The position numbers and the translations under genes were made by a program. The notes beneath the pieces are model-generated. The model searched no databases, was not told the origin of the DNA, and worked only from the letters and a program-made list of their open reading frames with translations. Shown one piece after another: positions 1-11,741 of a stretch of DNA of 64,000 nt. Each line of letters opens with the position of its first letter. The first letter of the stretch is position 1. The stretch covers positions 808,501-872,500 of the forward strand of contig JARFJB010002033.1 in the NCBI GenBank assembly GCA_036346205.1, read 5' to 3'. This stretch comes from Vesta saturnalis. Lineage: Eukaryota; Arthropoda; Insecta; Coleoptera; Lampyridae.

Positions 1-190
1 GGAGGTATTCAATCAATCAAATTACAATAACAAATTCAAAAGGTCTACTTGAACAACTTTATATATTAGGAAAGCATAGTCGTATCGTATATCGTATAGT
101 TTTGTAATTAATCTCAGATTAATTACATTTGATAAGTTTACACTTGAGACACAGTTTCTGCCATATGAAGGTTGTCTCGCATGCCAATTC
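1..190. other. Gene-free AT-rich flank
   Basis: No coding signal is visible. Positions 143-170 (CACTTGAGACACAGTTTCTG and following) resemble the start of the inverted-repeat element just downstream at 191-220. The terminal part of that element may therefore be partly duplicated here, or the element may start earlier than I placed it. Confidence 0.4.
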
Positions 191-737
191 GGGCACTTGA
201 GACGAGCTTTCTACCATAGGCTCGAGATTTCCGTTTTGATTCTCGGTTTTAAGGACAATTAAATCAATTTGCGGTTAGATTGGTGTTTTGACCAATTAAT
301 TCTTGCGTTTGATCAAATTATTCTCGCGATTTCCCGTTTTAATTCGCACGCTTTGCGTTTGATTGGTTTGTTGTGTTTCCAGGTTTTTCACTTTAAGGGT
401 ACTGCAAAAATTGTTGGTACACAAGAGGCCTTATTTTGATGGCAGGGGCACAAAAAAAGCCTTATTACGATGAATGTATACTAACGTACAGGAAATATTA
501 AAATTGATCCTGCATCTTGGTTCAGCATCCAGTATTGACAGATTAGTGCGCATGTGCAGAATCAGAATACAATTTTTTTTTGAAAAACACTCGCATGCAT
601 CTACAGTTTTTAAAAATTCGATTAGACAGAATCGGAATCAAACGCCTTTGCAGACATCAAAATGCCAGCTTTGCACTCTCTGCTTTAAGATCTACCTTAT
701 TTCCAGATATTACTCCAATATCTAATGTCATTTTACT

Positions 738-968
738 GAACTAGTGGAGTCGTGGTGACATGATCTGCTTGGCATTCGGGAGGTAATGGGTTCGATTCCA
801 GTTACCGTCTACCCTGTATAAAGTTTTTTCGGGGGTTTCCCTCATAAACATATAGCGGTATGATCATTACATATACGCACACCACGTGCGGTTATTTAGG
901 CGAATGATGGGTTAGTATCTTCCCCCTCAGAACTTTAACTTCTTTTCTTCCAATCCTATCCTGATCGT
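738..968 (+). mobile_element. tRNA-derived SINE, copy 1
   Basis: This segment is a clear homologue of 62711-62947. Both begin with a tRNA-like head: an A-box-like GTGGTGACA region near 752-760 and a B box GGTTCGATTCC at 789-799. Both continue into the same body, with shared blocks ACCGTCTACC, TTCCCCCTCAGAAC and CCAATCCTATCCTGATC-type sequence. A head with both RNA polymerase III promoter boxes plus a shared unrelated body is the hallmark of a SINE. It lies inside the 191-2208 inverted-repeat element. No target duplication was identified. Confidence 0.75.
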
Positions 969-1129
969 TATTTTTTCTTTATAGAAACATTCACAAAGAG
1001 TTAAATAATGATATTCAGTAATAAAAAAATATTAGAAAATTTTTTTCGTTTTTTGCGTTTAACTTACCTTAAGAGGCAATTAGTGACAATTATTTGGCCA
1101 ATTGTTTGCGATTTTACTTATTTGCTAGG

Positions 1130-1800
1130 TTCTTTGTTTTGAGTGTAGTGTGTTTTTTTAACGTGTTCGTATGTGTTAGTTAGGTGCTTGTGCATTTGTT
1201 CGGTTTGTTTCACTTATGCGTTTGGGCTTTTTTTATTGGGTATTTTCATGTTTTCTTGTTTGTCACGTGCAGGTTTAGTATGTTTGTTTAGCTAGTTTCT
1301 TTGTTTGGGGGGTTGCGTGTGTGAATGTTTGCGCGGTTTACACATATTGTGTTTGAGCGCTTACTTGATTGCTAGTTTCTTTGTTTGCACGCGTGTTATA
1401 TTTCTGCTAGGTTTTTGTTTTAGTTTCTTTAGTATGTTTTCTTCGGATATTTACAGTGACTAGTTTCTTTGTTATTGGTTGATTTTATTATTGTGTGCGT
1501 GTTTGTGTGATCAGGTACCTATGTACTTGCTTTCATGTTGAATAGCTTGTTTTGTTTTTCGCTAATTTGGCGGTTTGAGGATGTTTCTTATTACAGATTT
1601 TAGCATTTTTCGTACGTTTTCTAGCTTGTTTCGTGCAAGTTTCTTTTGTTTTGGGTGTTGTGTTTACTTGTTTCTTCCTTTGTATGTTTGCGGGCTTGCA
1701 TTTGTGTTTGAGCGTTTACTTGACCGCTAGTTTCTTTGTTTTGGGATTGAATATTTGGAATGGTATGTATCTAGGGCGTATACTTGATTGTTTTGTTTCG
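1130..1800. repeat. G/T-rich degenerate tandem repeat block
   Basis: This stretch is strongly G+T biased on the plus strand. The phrase CTAGTTTCTTTGTTT recurs near 1292, 1370 and 1727, with a variant at 1460. A longer phrase around TGTTTGAGCGCTTACTTGA appears at about 1349 and, with few changes, at about 1704, suggesting an old unit of about 355 bp. No reading frame is convincing. Confidence 0.5.
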
Positions 1801-2208
1801 CTGTAAGAATTTCGCATTAATTGTAACCTCTTTTTGTTTGCGTATAAACGGTTTCTAACGAATCATATTGGTGAGTTTATTTTCGAGTCATGTACATTAA
1901 AAATTGCTTTGAACCTCGCTATAATTAACACGAATTCTGTCATAGAATTAATTATACATCAATATGTCGTATAATTCGAAAAAAATTCAATTTGTTCGAC
2001 ATTACTTAGTCAATAAGCGAATTAATTTAATAAAAACAAAAAATAGGAGAAGTGAATCCATCTAAAATTCCAATCAAGCCGCGAAATTATTTCAACAAAA
2101 ATCGCGAGAATTAATTAATAAAAATACCAATCAAACCGGGAATTGGCTTAATTACCCTCGAAAACCGAAAATCCGTAGCTCATGGTAGAAAACTCGTCTT
2201 AAGTGCCA

Positions 2209-3471
2209 AAGTACTACTATTATGAAAAGTAATTATTTCGAAAAAAAAATATTTTATTTACTTTCAGCTGAATATTACAATTTTTAATAATCAGTAAAAT
2301 TATAATTTAGATTAGAAAAATTGTAAAAAAATTGTAAAATAATATTTTATTATAAAATAAAAATGTTTAAGCACTAAAATAATGTGTCTAATTATATTAA
2401 GTAGGTACATTTAAGACTACATCCTTAAAGAACGAGTAAAATTAAATTTAGCTAATATGTTAAATATGTGAACAATTTCACCAAATCCTAATTATAGTTC
2501 TACAAATTCCTCCTCTGAAAAGTTATCGTTTGTCGAAATAATAATAATAGCTTTGATAACGATAATGCTATCGAGTTACCACATATTATTTTCCACTATC
2601 AGTTTGTGTTCTATGCATTTTTTCTACTTATCTGCAGCCACGTTACTTGCGCTTTAATTAATAACTCACGAACATCACATAATTTAAAAGTTGCGATTGG
2701 CCGCGCCACTTCTACTATCATAAGGAAATGATACAGGTATTCTTACTTACAAGTACGGCAATTGACCAATTGTGAATAGGATATGGCGTTAATAATAATT
2801 TAATCTATTCATAAAATTTACATTATTTGTTTAATAGTCGTTTCCAAATGATATCTACTACTTATCTAATACAAGGGAACTTCGAAAATGTGTTGTTGAA
2901 ATATGTTTTATTTTTCTACATAATCTCCTTTAAGTCATTATGCACTCATCCAGAGGTGTTCCTTTTATGTCGTCATGAAGGTGCAATTCTGCAAGTCCTC
3001 AAAAATATTCGTCGACTGCTGCTTTTATGCGGAAAATTTTTTTGCCCCAAGTAAAACCCTTAGTCGTCGGAATAGATGGAAGTCAGAAATAACCAGGCGA
3101 ATTAGGTGGAAAATAATTTTTTTTTAACGTAAGTCAGGTTTTTCTTCCATTTTTTATCCGCTTAGTCTAGAAGTTTAGTGTAAACACAAAAATTAATGAA
3201 ACACTAGTAATTGCTAAAACCAGTGACTAAGAATGGTGTTGAGTAATCAAATTGAAGGCCGATTTTTCGTTAGATGTCTACTTCGCCTCTCAATGTTGCA
3301 CCTCTTTTAGTATCAGATGTGAAATTATCGGTTTACTCCTTTGTCATGTTGCATGGCTACATAAGTTTATGGATTCGAATACATCTTCTTACACCGATTT
3401 AAAACTTCTCAACTCTACTATTTGTAATGATGTAATAATTCCTGTCATCCAAATCGAAATAAACATAATGA
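2209..3471. other. Gene-free AT-rich interval
   Basis: I see no domain, transposon end or RNA gene here. The short frames at 2827-3054 and 3252-3539 match nothing I recognise and look like chance open frames. Confidence 0.5.
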
Positions 3472-3475
3472 TATA

Positions 3476-4070
3476 CAGGGTGTGGCGCGAAGACCTTGTA
3501 TTAGATTTATTGATGAAAGTACTGATATTTGAAAATTGAAAATTTGTACTTTAATATTTTTGGTCATACTGAATTCAATGAAAATATTTTTAACTTTATA
3601 ACACTTCCGGTTATACCGGAAGTAACCATCAACTTGCTTAGTTTAAATAGAATGTGGTATATTTGGGTTGAAATTCGTATTCTACATAAAATTCTGAACA
3701 AATTTTTGTAAGGATAACCTATCTAACAAATGAGCGGTTTTTGAGTTATTTTAAATTTTGTGAATTTTTTTCAAAAATCATATTCTCATATTGTTTACGA
3801 TATCTTATCTAATTAATAATCGTTTACTTTCATATTTTGACCAAACAATATCAATGTATGACGAAACGTTGTGGATTGGAAATGACTTTGTTAATTTATA
3901 CAGGGTGTTGCAAACCGAGCGACCAATTATAATAAATTCAAGCATTAAAAACTGACTTAATTTAAATGGAACTCCCTGTATTTTATGGTGCTATAAGATT
4001 TATTATTTTATTTCTTTTCGATTTATAGTTACATTCCCTACACCTAAATGAGCCATTTTCAAGATAAGAA
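3476..4070 (+). repeat. Left terminal inverted repeat of the 3.5-5.8 kb element
   Basis: This arm pairs with 5233-5826. It contains the outer CAGGGTGTGGCGCG end and internal CAGGGTG and CCCTGTAT motifs near 3901 and 3975. The inner end is the ATGAGCCATTTTCAAGATA block near 4047-4065, matched by TATCTTGAAAATGGCTCGAT near 5240. Confidence 0.8.
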
Positions 4071-4125
4071 TAACAATAAAAAACAATAACATAACATCAT
4101 AGTATAATTACAGAGGGTAATAATA

Positions 4126-5049
4126 TTAATAACACAATAAGAACAACAATTTCAAAAATATTAATTGCAACAAATGTTCAAAATTATTTCCATTTGCTTC
4201 TAAGTTTTTGGGGATCGTAATTATTAAAAGCCTGTAATACTCGCTGTATAATAATTTCCTTTGTTGTAATTGGTTCCGAGTATACTAGATTTTAATATGT
4301 CCCCAAATACTACTGATCAGGGGATCTCACCGGCCAATGATGTGGTCCCCTGTTGGCTCTTCACCTATCCTCAAAATGTTGGTACAGAAAATCACCATTA
4401 ATTTGTAAGATGTGTGGCGGTGCTCCGTCCTGCTGATACCACACAAGACTTCTTCGGCATTTAAATTGTTTAACGATGGCAAAATAGTGTTCTAAAAAAT
4501 GTAATATCCGACACCGGTCAGATTTTCATCATAAATTTTAAATCCGAAAATTCTGCCATATTTTATAGCACAAAAAGCATTCAACGACCAGCTCGTTTGA
4601 AAATAACGCTCTCTTGTTATGTGAGGGTTTTCGTGAGACCAAAACATTTTTGCAAAATTTTGCCTCGTCACACCAAATGATGCTTTGAGTAAAATTCTCA
4701 TCTTCCTAGATTTTCAACAAGAACCATTCACAAAATTCAACGAGCTTAGGGAGATCTTCTGGCAGCAAGTGATGCACAACATGATAACTGAATGGTTTCC
4801 ACTTATACTCTTTAAGAATTGTTCTTGTCGTTAATCGTAAGCTTATTTCGCAATCTCTAATAGAAGCATCTCGATATTCAGAAGCAGAGTGTTCTTTAAA
4901 AGTCTTGTGATGGTATCTCGAGTTGGCCTCCGTTTTTCCGGAAATCTTTCTGTAAATACACGATATGTTCGGCTAGCAATTCTATTACACTCTCCGTAGA
5001 TTAGGATCAAGTTTAGAAAATCATTATTGGTATCATTTTTATGTGCCAT
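4126..5049 (-). pseudogene. Decayed DUF4817/DDE transposase
   Basis: The minus strand from an ATG at 5049 encodes a recognisable DUF4817 helix-turn-helix region: LILIYGECNRIASRTYRV, then FPEKRRPTRDTITRL. This matches the YGEC...FP.RR.P pattern of insect transposon proteins. Downstream the frame is broken repeatedly. The C-terminal hallmark EANGNNFEHLL is readable at about 4165-4200 and a stop follows at 4126-4128. The span of about 924 bp fits a transposase of roughly 300 residues. The stop lies only about 55 bp from the left inverted repeat. In-frame stops and frameshifts make it inactive. Confidence 0.7.
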
Positions 5050-5232
5050 TTTCAAAATGATTATGAACTTATTAGTACTTTGATAGTTCAAAAGAGCTTG
5101 TCACAATAATTACACCGCTTTGACAGCAATAAAAACTTAATTAAGGGTAAAAATGAATTTCGATAGCCTACTTTTCACTTTATGACAAATGTTATTAGAT
5201 TTGAGTATAAGGTTTTATGCATTTATGAAAAA

Positions 5233-5826
5233 GACCGAAATATCTTGAAAATGGCTCGATTTAGGTATAGGGAATGTAAACATAAATCGAAAGGAAATAA
5301 AATAATAAATTCCATAGCACCATAAAATACAGGGTGTTCCATTTAAATTAAGCAAGTTTTTAATATTTGAATTGATTACAATTGGTCGCTCGATTTTCAA
5401 CACCCTGTATAAATGAACATTTCCTAACCACAATGTTTCGTCATACATTGATATTGTTTGGTGAAAATATGAAAGTAAACGATTATCAATTAGATAAGAT
5501 ATCGTAAATAATATGGAAATATGATTTTTGAAAAAAATTCACAAAACTTAGAATAACGCACAAACCGCTCATTTTTGAGATATGTTATCCTTATAAAAAT
5601 TTGTTCAAAATTTTATGTAGAATAAGAATTTCAACCAAAATATACCACACTCTATTTAAAATAAGCTAGTTGATGGTTACTTCCGGTATAACCGGAAGTA
5701 CTATAAAGTTAAAAATATTTTGATTGAATTCAGCATGGCCAAAAATATTAAAATACAAATTTTCTATTTTCAAATATCAGTAGTTTCACCAATAAGTCTA
5801 ATGCAAGGTCTTCGCGCCACACCCTG
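5233..5826 (-). repeat. Right terminal inverted repeat of the 3.5-5.8 kb element
   Basis: This is the reverse complement of 3476-4070 with scattered substitutions and small indels. It ends in CACCCTG followed by TATA. Confidence 0.8.
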
Positions 5827-5830
5827 TATA

Positions 5831-7455
5831 GTTTATTTTATATTCCTTAACTAATCAAGAATAACTACATTAACTACGTTTAGTAATGACATATTTATTT
5901 TCTTTGGGTTGTAGGTATAAAAGAGGTTCTTAACAGTCACATGAAGGAATTGATTTCAAGAAAACTTGGGTTTACTTTATCTACCGCTCTCACAGTTGGA
6001 AACAATAAATCTGCTTCACACAAACATTTTGATTTTTTATTTATATTCTGTTTTTCAATTTCGGACTAGTGTACGTAATCCAATAAGCATCATCTTTTTA
6101 TTTCATACAATTCCTGTGTAAAAACCATTTGTCATTGTATAAAATTTTAAGAAAGAGACAAATAAAATAAAACAAGACATATATAGGCAAACGAACGTTA
6201 CATAAGGGGCATATTCTACAAGAAATATACTAGTAATGCTTTGGTTATTTAAGCGTGTGGTAAATGTATTTTCTAATTCTATTAATTTAAAAATATGTCT
6301 TGTAAGTCCAATAAAAGCGCTAGCAGAGTTCTAAAAAAAGATCATCTTAACAAAATCAAGGTAAGTATTATTAAAGTGACATGTTTAGATAAAAATAACG
6401 TAATGTCTTCGCTACTGTGGGAATCTGGCCTTGTTAAGTAATGGTCCACCTAGTAGGAACAATGGCACAATTAAGAGTAATTCTTTTCAACAATTAGAGA
6501 CAGATTGAATTATCCGTTAAATCCAAACAAGATTTACTTTCATCACATCAGTTAGTTGACGCAGGTCATTTACTGTATGAATATTAAATCGTTATACGTA
6601 ACTTCAATAAATGTACCATAGGAAGCATGATTAAAAAAAATCCGAACTTATGTTTTCAGTCATCATTTTATTAAGACGAAAACTATTACGTCAAAAGAAG
6701 AATCAGACAGGGATATCTGACAGCGGAGTGGGGTAGTGCAATAATTGAAGTAGGACACAATCAATGCGAACAATTTTTTTGTTGCATTATATGTGCCTTT
6801 TTAGTATTAAAAACATACTGCAAGATATTCAAGCCTATTATGTATCACAAACGTTATTTTAAAGGTGACCGTTATGAGATAACATAAAGGTCTTCGGTAA
6901 ATCGGCATTACGTATCGTTTTCACAAACCGTTATTTTAACTTGTAGGTAGCAGACCGCGAAAATTTTATTATTATAATAAACGTTTGTCAAGTCGCCATT
7001 GTTACCATGATAGAAAAGTGGATTTTTAATATTTTGATAACACGTCGTAATTTGCTGATGTTTTCAAAAGATTTCATTTATATATATTTTTATGTAAGGA
7101 ATGTTGTAACTGATACTTGTCTGGGGTTATAAAACACATGTTGAGGGGTGAGTGGGCAGGTGCACGCTTAAAAATGCTTTACTGAAGGGGTGTAACGAAT
7201 CATTGTAATTTCTTTTCCGCCGATTCTGAATGGAAAAATTCCATTAGCTTAATAAGCAAAGGTGTCGGTACAGGCCGCGATCAAAAGATATGTTTGTTTG
7301 TTACTTGAAACTTCTACAGGGTTGTTACAGACGAATGCATATTTTTAAAATTAAGATGTCGTGCAATAATTAATATGAAACTGTTCCAACGTAAATTAAT
7401 GTTCCTTGTTTTTTTTTATTACTTTTGAAAGACGTGGGTTGATTTCGGGAGTAAC
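5831..7455. other. Gene-free interval with one possible short exon
   Basis: The interval is AT-rich with no recognised protein or transposon end. The only notable item is an open frame at 6295-6441 beginning MSCKSNKSASRVLKKD. A consensus-like splice donor AAG|GTAAGT falls near 6357-6365. The frame is short and unrecognised, so I do not call a gene. Confidence 0.3.
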
Positions 7456-7461
7456 AATAGT

Positions 7462-9105
7462 TAGGTTTAAATCGGGGGAGAAGGCAGTTACAGTTAGAGT
7501 GTCAATAGAGCCAGATCGGTTTTGTGTTAATTAAATACCTTCATTGTAACCAGTTTGACTTTAAAATAATTTTTGTGTGTACCCCCCAACGCTAAGTTCT
7601 CTTGCGTTTCGGGGTTAAACCGCGTATGTTAATGATTTGTGTCAGTGATCCGTTAAAAGAATATTTATTCTAGTGTAAGTAGGTATTTTTATATAAATTA
7701 AGGCTGGCTGCAAATGATTCTACAAGTCTATATAACCTATTAAACATCGATCATTGCCTTGCGAAGTTATCTCATTTGTACGCGGACTCATTAATCTGAA
7801 ATCTGCTAAAATAAAAAAACAGTACAGGGCCCTCTCACTCTGGTATTTGTACGAATTAGCATTGTTGGTCGTTGCTTTATTTATATTTGTGTAGAGGTTG
7901 GCTGATGAACGGGTACTTGATACCGTTTTGGTTACTAATTGTAAAAGGCTATTACCAAGTAGGTACACACTTCCAAGATCAGATAACCATTAAACACCTC
8001 GAATTTGTATTTCTATTGTTTTTATTTGTTGTATAGGTGAATGAGTAACCAGAGAGAGGAGCACGGTGTTTTTGTAACGCACTCAAACATATATATAGGT
8101 CACCATGTTAGTGATCTATTTATAACTTACCCTCGTAAGGCTTTGTTTTAATGAGTTTTTTTAGTTAGTTTGTTGAAGTAGAATTATTTGCCTGCGAGCT
8201 GATTTCTCTTTGTATGTGCTTTATTACAATGTAACTTATGTATTTTGTGCTTTAGTTGTCTGTAAATAATTGGGTACTTGTAAATTCCTTGTCTGTTTTC
8301 TTTTGTCCTCGCCCTTACCTTATTACCTGTGCAATTTTACTGTTATTGTATTTTATATGTACCGTAATTTGCTTTCTTGCTTTATGTGCTTATTTGCTTA
8401 AAGGCCGGCATGATTGGTTTTAAAAGGGCCACACATTTGGTGTTACAATTTCTATTATGATTTTCTATTTTGATTATTTATAACCCAATTGTGCGTGTAA
8501 CTACATGTGTTTTTTTATTATTGTGTTTCTGTGTAACTAAACTGATTTTTATTCATATTCTCTTAATGTCATAATTTTGTACGCACTTTAACCTGATTTA
8601 ATGGTTTTTTTTACATATTTAACCCTTTCATTGTTTTTTTTTTTGTGTTATTTGATTTATTAATGTACTTGTGCAATTACTTATTTATGAATAAAGAGGG
8701 TTTTATTGGTGGTTCTTTCCTACAATAGTAGATTAACGGGCTGAACCACAGCAGCGCCAAGTTCGTTGATTTTAATTCGAGTAGTTTCATTTTTTTTACC
8801 TGCCCCTCATGATGCAATACGTACTCCATCCAGCCTATCTAAATTAGATAGCACAACGTACCTACCGCTAGACGGCCACTTCGTTTGATCAGATTTGAGG
8901 CTTTCGAGTAACTAAATATCAGACTAGTAAATAAATTCTAATGTTTTAATTATTGCCCGGAAAGTCAAAGTAAGGCAGGCAATTAATTTGAGTAATAGTG
9001 ACATTATTGTCAGTGAAGTCAAGATCAATCACTTTGGTTTGGTTCTTGAATTTGCATTATTGCAAATAAGTTCAAATTACGCTTTTCATGATAGGGTACC
9101 TGAGG
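7462..9105 (+). mobile_element. 1.64-kb LTR-like dispersed repeat, copy 1
   Basis: This segment aligns by eye along its whole length with 44171-45802. Shared blocks include AAATCGGGGGAG/AAGGCAGTTA at the left, GTTTCGGGGTTAAACCGCG near 7606, TGAATAAAG near 8688, GATTAACGGGCTGAACCAC near 8730 and GGGACGCTACA at the right end. The second copy begins TGTTAG and ends CTACA, like a 5'-TG...CA-3' LTR. AATAAA lies about 420 bp before the end. No flanking target duplication or protein-coding interior is evident, so solo LTR is a hypothesis. It could instead be another non-autonomous element. Confidence 0.55.
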
Positions 9106-9938
9106 GACGCTACAGTATTCTAAACCAATTAGAAAATGACGATTGTAAGTATTTGATTTTACAACATATATTGTCATTATGCATTTTTTGAAATACACGC
9201 GTGAGCGCTCTAATCAAAGGTTGGCTGACAATCTGTTCAAAAGCCGACTACCCCAACTCTTCTATAGATAAACGTCAACTCTCAAGGGGTTTAAATGTCA
9301 CATGATTTTTCCGGGAATAAAATATGAAACCGAAAGCTTCTCCATCTACGCCATCTTGAAACTGTCAAGGAAAACATTGTAATATCTTTCTAAAATTTCC
9401 AAATTTGATAGTCAAACTCGCCCAGTAAAATAATAAAAACTAAACACAACTTTTTATGAAAGTCTCCTGCGTGGGCGATTTATTTTTCCGCAAAAAGTAA
9501 ATTCTAATGCTGTTTATCCTTGAATGATACGTAAAATTTTTGATTTGTATTAAAGCTCATTTATATGTATAACTCATACGTTAAATACTCGAATTGTATT
9601 TATACTGACTTTATTGGATTACGTACACACTTTCACATGAATTCCCTAACCACTCAAATGTCCATCTTAAGTAGACATACTGTAAAGGTGCCGATAATGG
9701 TCACTGTACCAGTAATGACAATCCCAATGGGATAACATACAAATAGTAGCAAAGGACGAGAATACAACTCACCGAAAACTCAAAGAAACCACGTATATCG
9801 TACTGGTAGAAAATTAGATAAGCCAAGCAAGTATAGAAATGAAACCCAACAATTCTCGAAGAGCTTAAGTGGAATACACCTGCGCAATAGGTTACGTCGC
9901 AACATGCGAAATAAACTACTCCACCAACCACGAAAAAG

Positions 9939-9939
<1 letters not shown>
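9106..9939. other. Gene-free interval
   Basis: I see no coding, RNA or repeat signal between the LTR-like repeat and the AT microsatellite. Confidence 0.45.

Positions 9940-9975
<36 letters not shown>
9940..9975. repeat. (AT)n microsatellite
   Basis: An uninterrupted run of AT dinucleotides, about 18 units. Confidence 0.95.
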
Positions 9976-9977
<2 letters not shown>

Positions 9978-10284
9978 TACACGAAAATTGGACCCCCTCC
10001 CTAGAAACTCAGAAACCAAGAGTTTCTTCAAAATTTAAAAAAACACGTCAAATTTTATTGGGAAGGGGACGAATTTTCATACAAAATTCATACCCAAAAA
10101 TGCAACCCCCTGCAGCCCCGCATCAACCCCCAATTTTTTTTAAATAGCAAGTGTGGTCGAGTGATACATCATTTGAAAGATAATTTATTTCTCTACACAA
10201 CATTGTCATTTTTTTTTTAATTTATGAAATGACTTTGAACATATTTGAGATTTAACTAATTTATTTGTTGAATATCAGTAATAA

Positions 10285-10385
10285 CACAAAAACTTAAATT
10301 TTCACGAAATGAACGAATTAAATGTTCGAAATTACCTCCGCTGACCTCCATACAATGATACAATCTATCTGCAAATCGTTATCAC
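10285..10385 (-). pseudogene. C-terminal scrap of a DUF4817-type transposase
   Basis: On the minus strand this encodes RFADRLYHCMEVSGGNFEHL. It closely follows the conserved C-terminal ending (R...CIE..GGHFEHL) of insect DDE transposases such as those near 4165, 25750, 35830 and 37205 in this window. No upstream domains are recognisable, so this is a fragment. The homopolymer-rich flank 10010-10250 may belong to the same element. Confidence 0.55.
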
Positions 10386-10460
10386 CCCGCCAATGGATTG
10401 AAAATACAATGTTTTTGTAAAAATATCACTTTTTGATATAGTAATATTTCAAATACAAAA

Positions 10461-10576
10461 AGATAATGAATCCTAATTAGCTTCTTAAATGCCAATATAA
10501 AGTTACATTTGATTTGAGAATTGTCAATTACTGATTAATCAGACAGATTATTGTAGCTAATTAGGATTCATTATCT
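10461..10576. repeat. Short inverted repeat with perfect 22-bp arms
   Basis: Positions 10461-10482 are the exact reverse complement of 10555-10576. The arm AGATAATGAATCCTAATTAG begins each side, and the spacer is about 72 bp. The unit could be a very small MITE or a hairpin. Confidence 0.7.
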
Positions 10577-11169
10577 TCGACTCTGAGAGTAGTCCAGTGC
10601 TAGAGAAAAAATCATAGCAAAGCAATTCGACTCAAGTACTAAATCAGTCCTAAGCCTGATGGTGGAAGTAGGGTCCGGTTCGGAAACGTCGCGCTACGTG
10701 GAAATAGGCCTTTCAACTCAACTAACATGAAACCACAGTTACAAAACACTTATAACAAAAAACAGTTTACCTCCTTCAGGTTCGAACCTTTATTCTATGC
10801 CTTACGGATTATTACCATATACCCTAACGCAGACTGACACAACTGGTTTACCTTTTTTCATGATACATGATCACAACTAAGGATTATAGTGAAGTTTGTT
10901 TTAATTTATGCATATTATAAGATGTAGGTAGTCTAAAAAAGTATAAACATCTATTTACATTCTTCAATCGAATTAAAATCTAGTCCAAATTAAAAAATTA
11001 TACACTTAGGCAACAACTAACGCGTTTTACATATTATATTTGTTCACTCGGAAACTAACTCAATTCACTTCATGTTATTTTTATTACTCCGTAATCCCTG
11101 CACCGATCTTCACCAAAATTCAAAGGGTCAGGACATTTATGTTTTAAACACATGTGTCAAATTTAAATA

Positions 11170-11366
11170 CAGGCACGCCCAACGGACCCCCACACCCAGA
11201 CACATACACACACGCACGCACCCACATATACACAATCAACCACCCACACACTCCCATGCATACATCCACACACACGCACGTACGCAAACACGCACAAGCA
11301 CACCCAGACATATGCACACACGCGCGCGCCCAAACCCAAACGCACACGCAGACACGCACACACGCG
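11170..11366. repeat. CA-rich simple-sequence tract
   Basis: Degenerate CACA/CACG/CCCA repeats run through this stretch. The several open frames on both strands, rich in His/Thr or Val/Cys, are by-products of the repeat and not genes. Confidence 0.85.
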
Positions 11367-11741
11367 AACATTTTTGAGACTTTTTAAAAAATCACTTTTT
11401 TGGACTCATACAAATAATTTAAACTTATTATACCATTACCTTTCTTCCAGAATAAAATTATCTCTTCATCCCTTTATGACTTACCTGAAACAAAACAAAA
11501 CATTAATCTTATTTATGAATTTCAAAGGTAGTTTTTTTATGATTATTTTATATTTAAAAAAATTGTGTTTAGACGTCAATTTAAATTATGGGAAACTAGC
11601 GAACATTAAAAACATTAAAACTACATCAAATGAGAATATAAACAGTACATTGTTAAGAGTCTGCTGTTCCAATCGCCTTCCTTATATTTCACACATAATT
11701 AGTTATTCAATGTCTGATTCTTTAAAGCTGAATTAATATGA

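Larger units (their letters stand above)
191..2208. mobile_element. Inverted-repeat (foldback) element, about 2.0 kb
   Basis: The left arm at about 191-345 is the imperfect reverse complement of the right arm at about 2060-2208. The outer ends read GGGCACTTGAGACGAG on the left and CTCGTCTTAAGTGCC on the right. Further matches include the CTCGCGATTT blocks near 324 on the left and 2100 on the right. The interior holds a SINE and a G/T-rich repeat block, and I see no transposase. This looks like a non-autonomous DNA element or foldback transposon. No clear target-site duplication was found, so its exact ends and superfamily are open. Confidence 0.6.
3476..5826 (-). mobile_element. DUF4817-type DDE transposon with about 595-bp TIRs
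   Basis: The element starts CAGGGTGTGGCGCG and ends with the complement CGCGCCACACCCTG. Each side is flanked by TATA (3472-3475 and 5827-5830), consistent with the TA-rich target duplications of the Tc1/mariner supergroup. The left arm (3476-4070) and right arm (5233-5826) are long inverted repeats matching almost end to end, for example the TTCCGGTTATACCGGAAG palindrome at about 3604 and 5682. Further CAGGGTG/CACCCTG copies occur inside each arm near 3901, 3972, 5331 and 5399. A decayed minus-strand transposase lies between the arms. Confidence 0.8.

Noticed and set aside
11072..11387. Several open frames of 66-101 codons on both strands
   Set aside because: They arise from the CA/CG-rich simple repeat, which is open in many frames, and encode only His/Thr or Val/Cys runs.
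11374..11736. 120-codon open frame before the LINE RT fragment
   Set aside because: The composition is AT-driven (Leu, Ile, Asn, Lys, Ser), no reverse-transcriptase or endonuclease motif is present, and it is not continuous with the RT frame.
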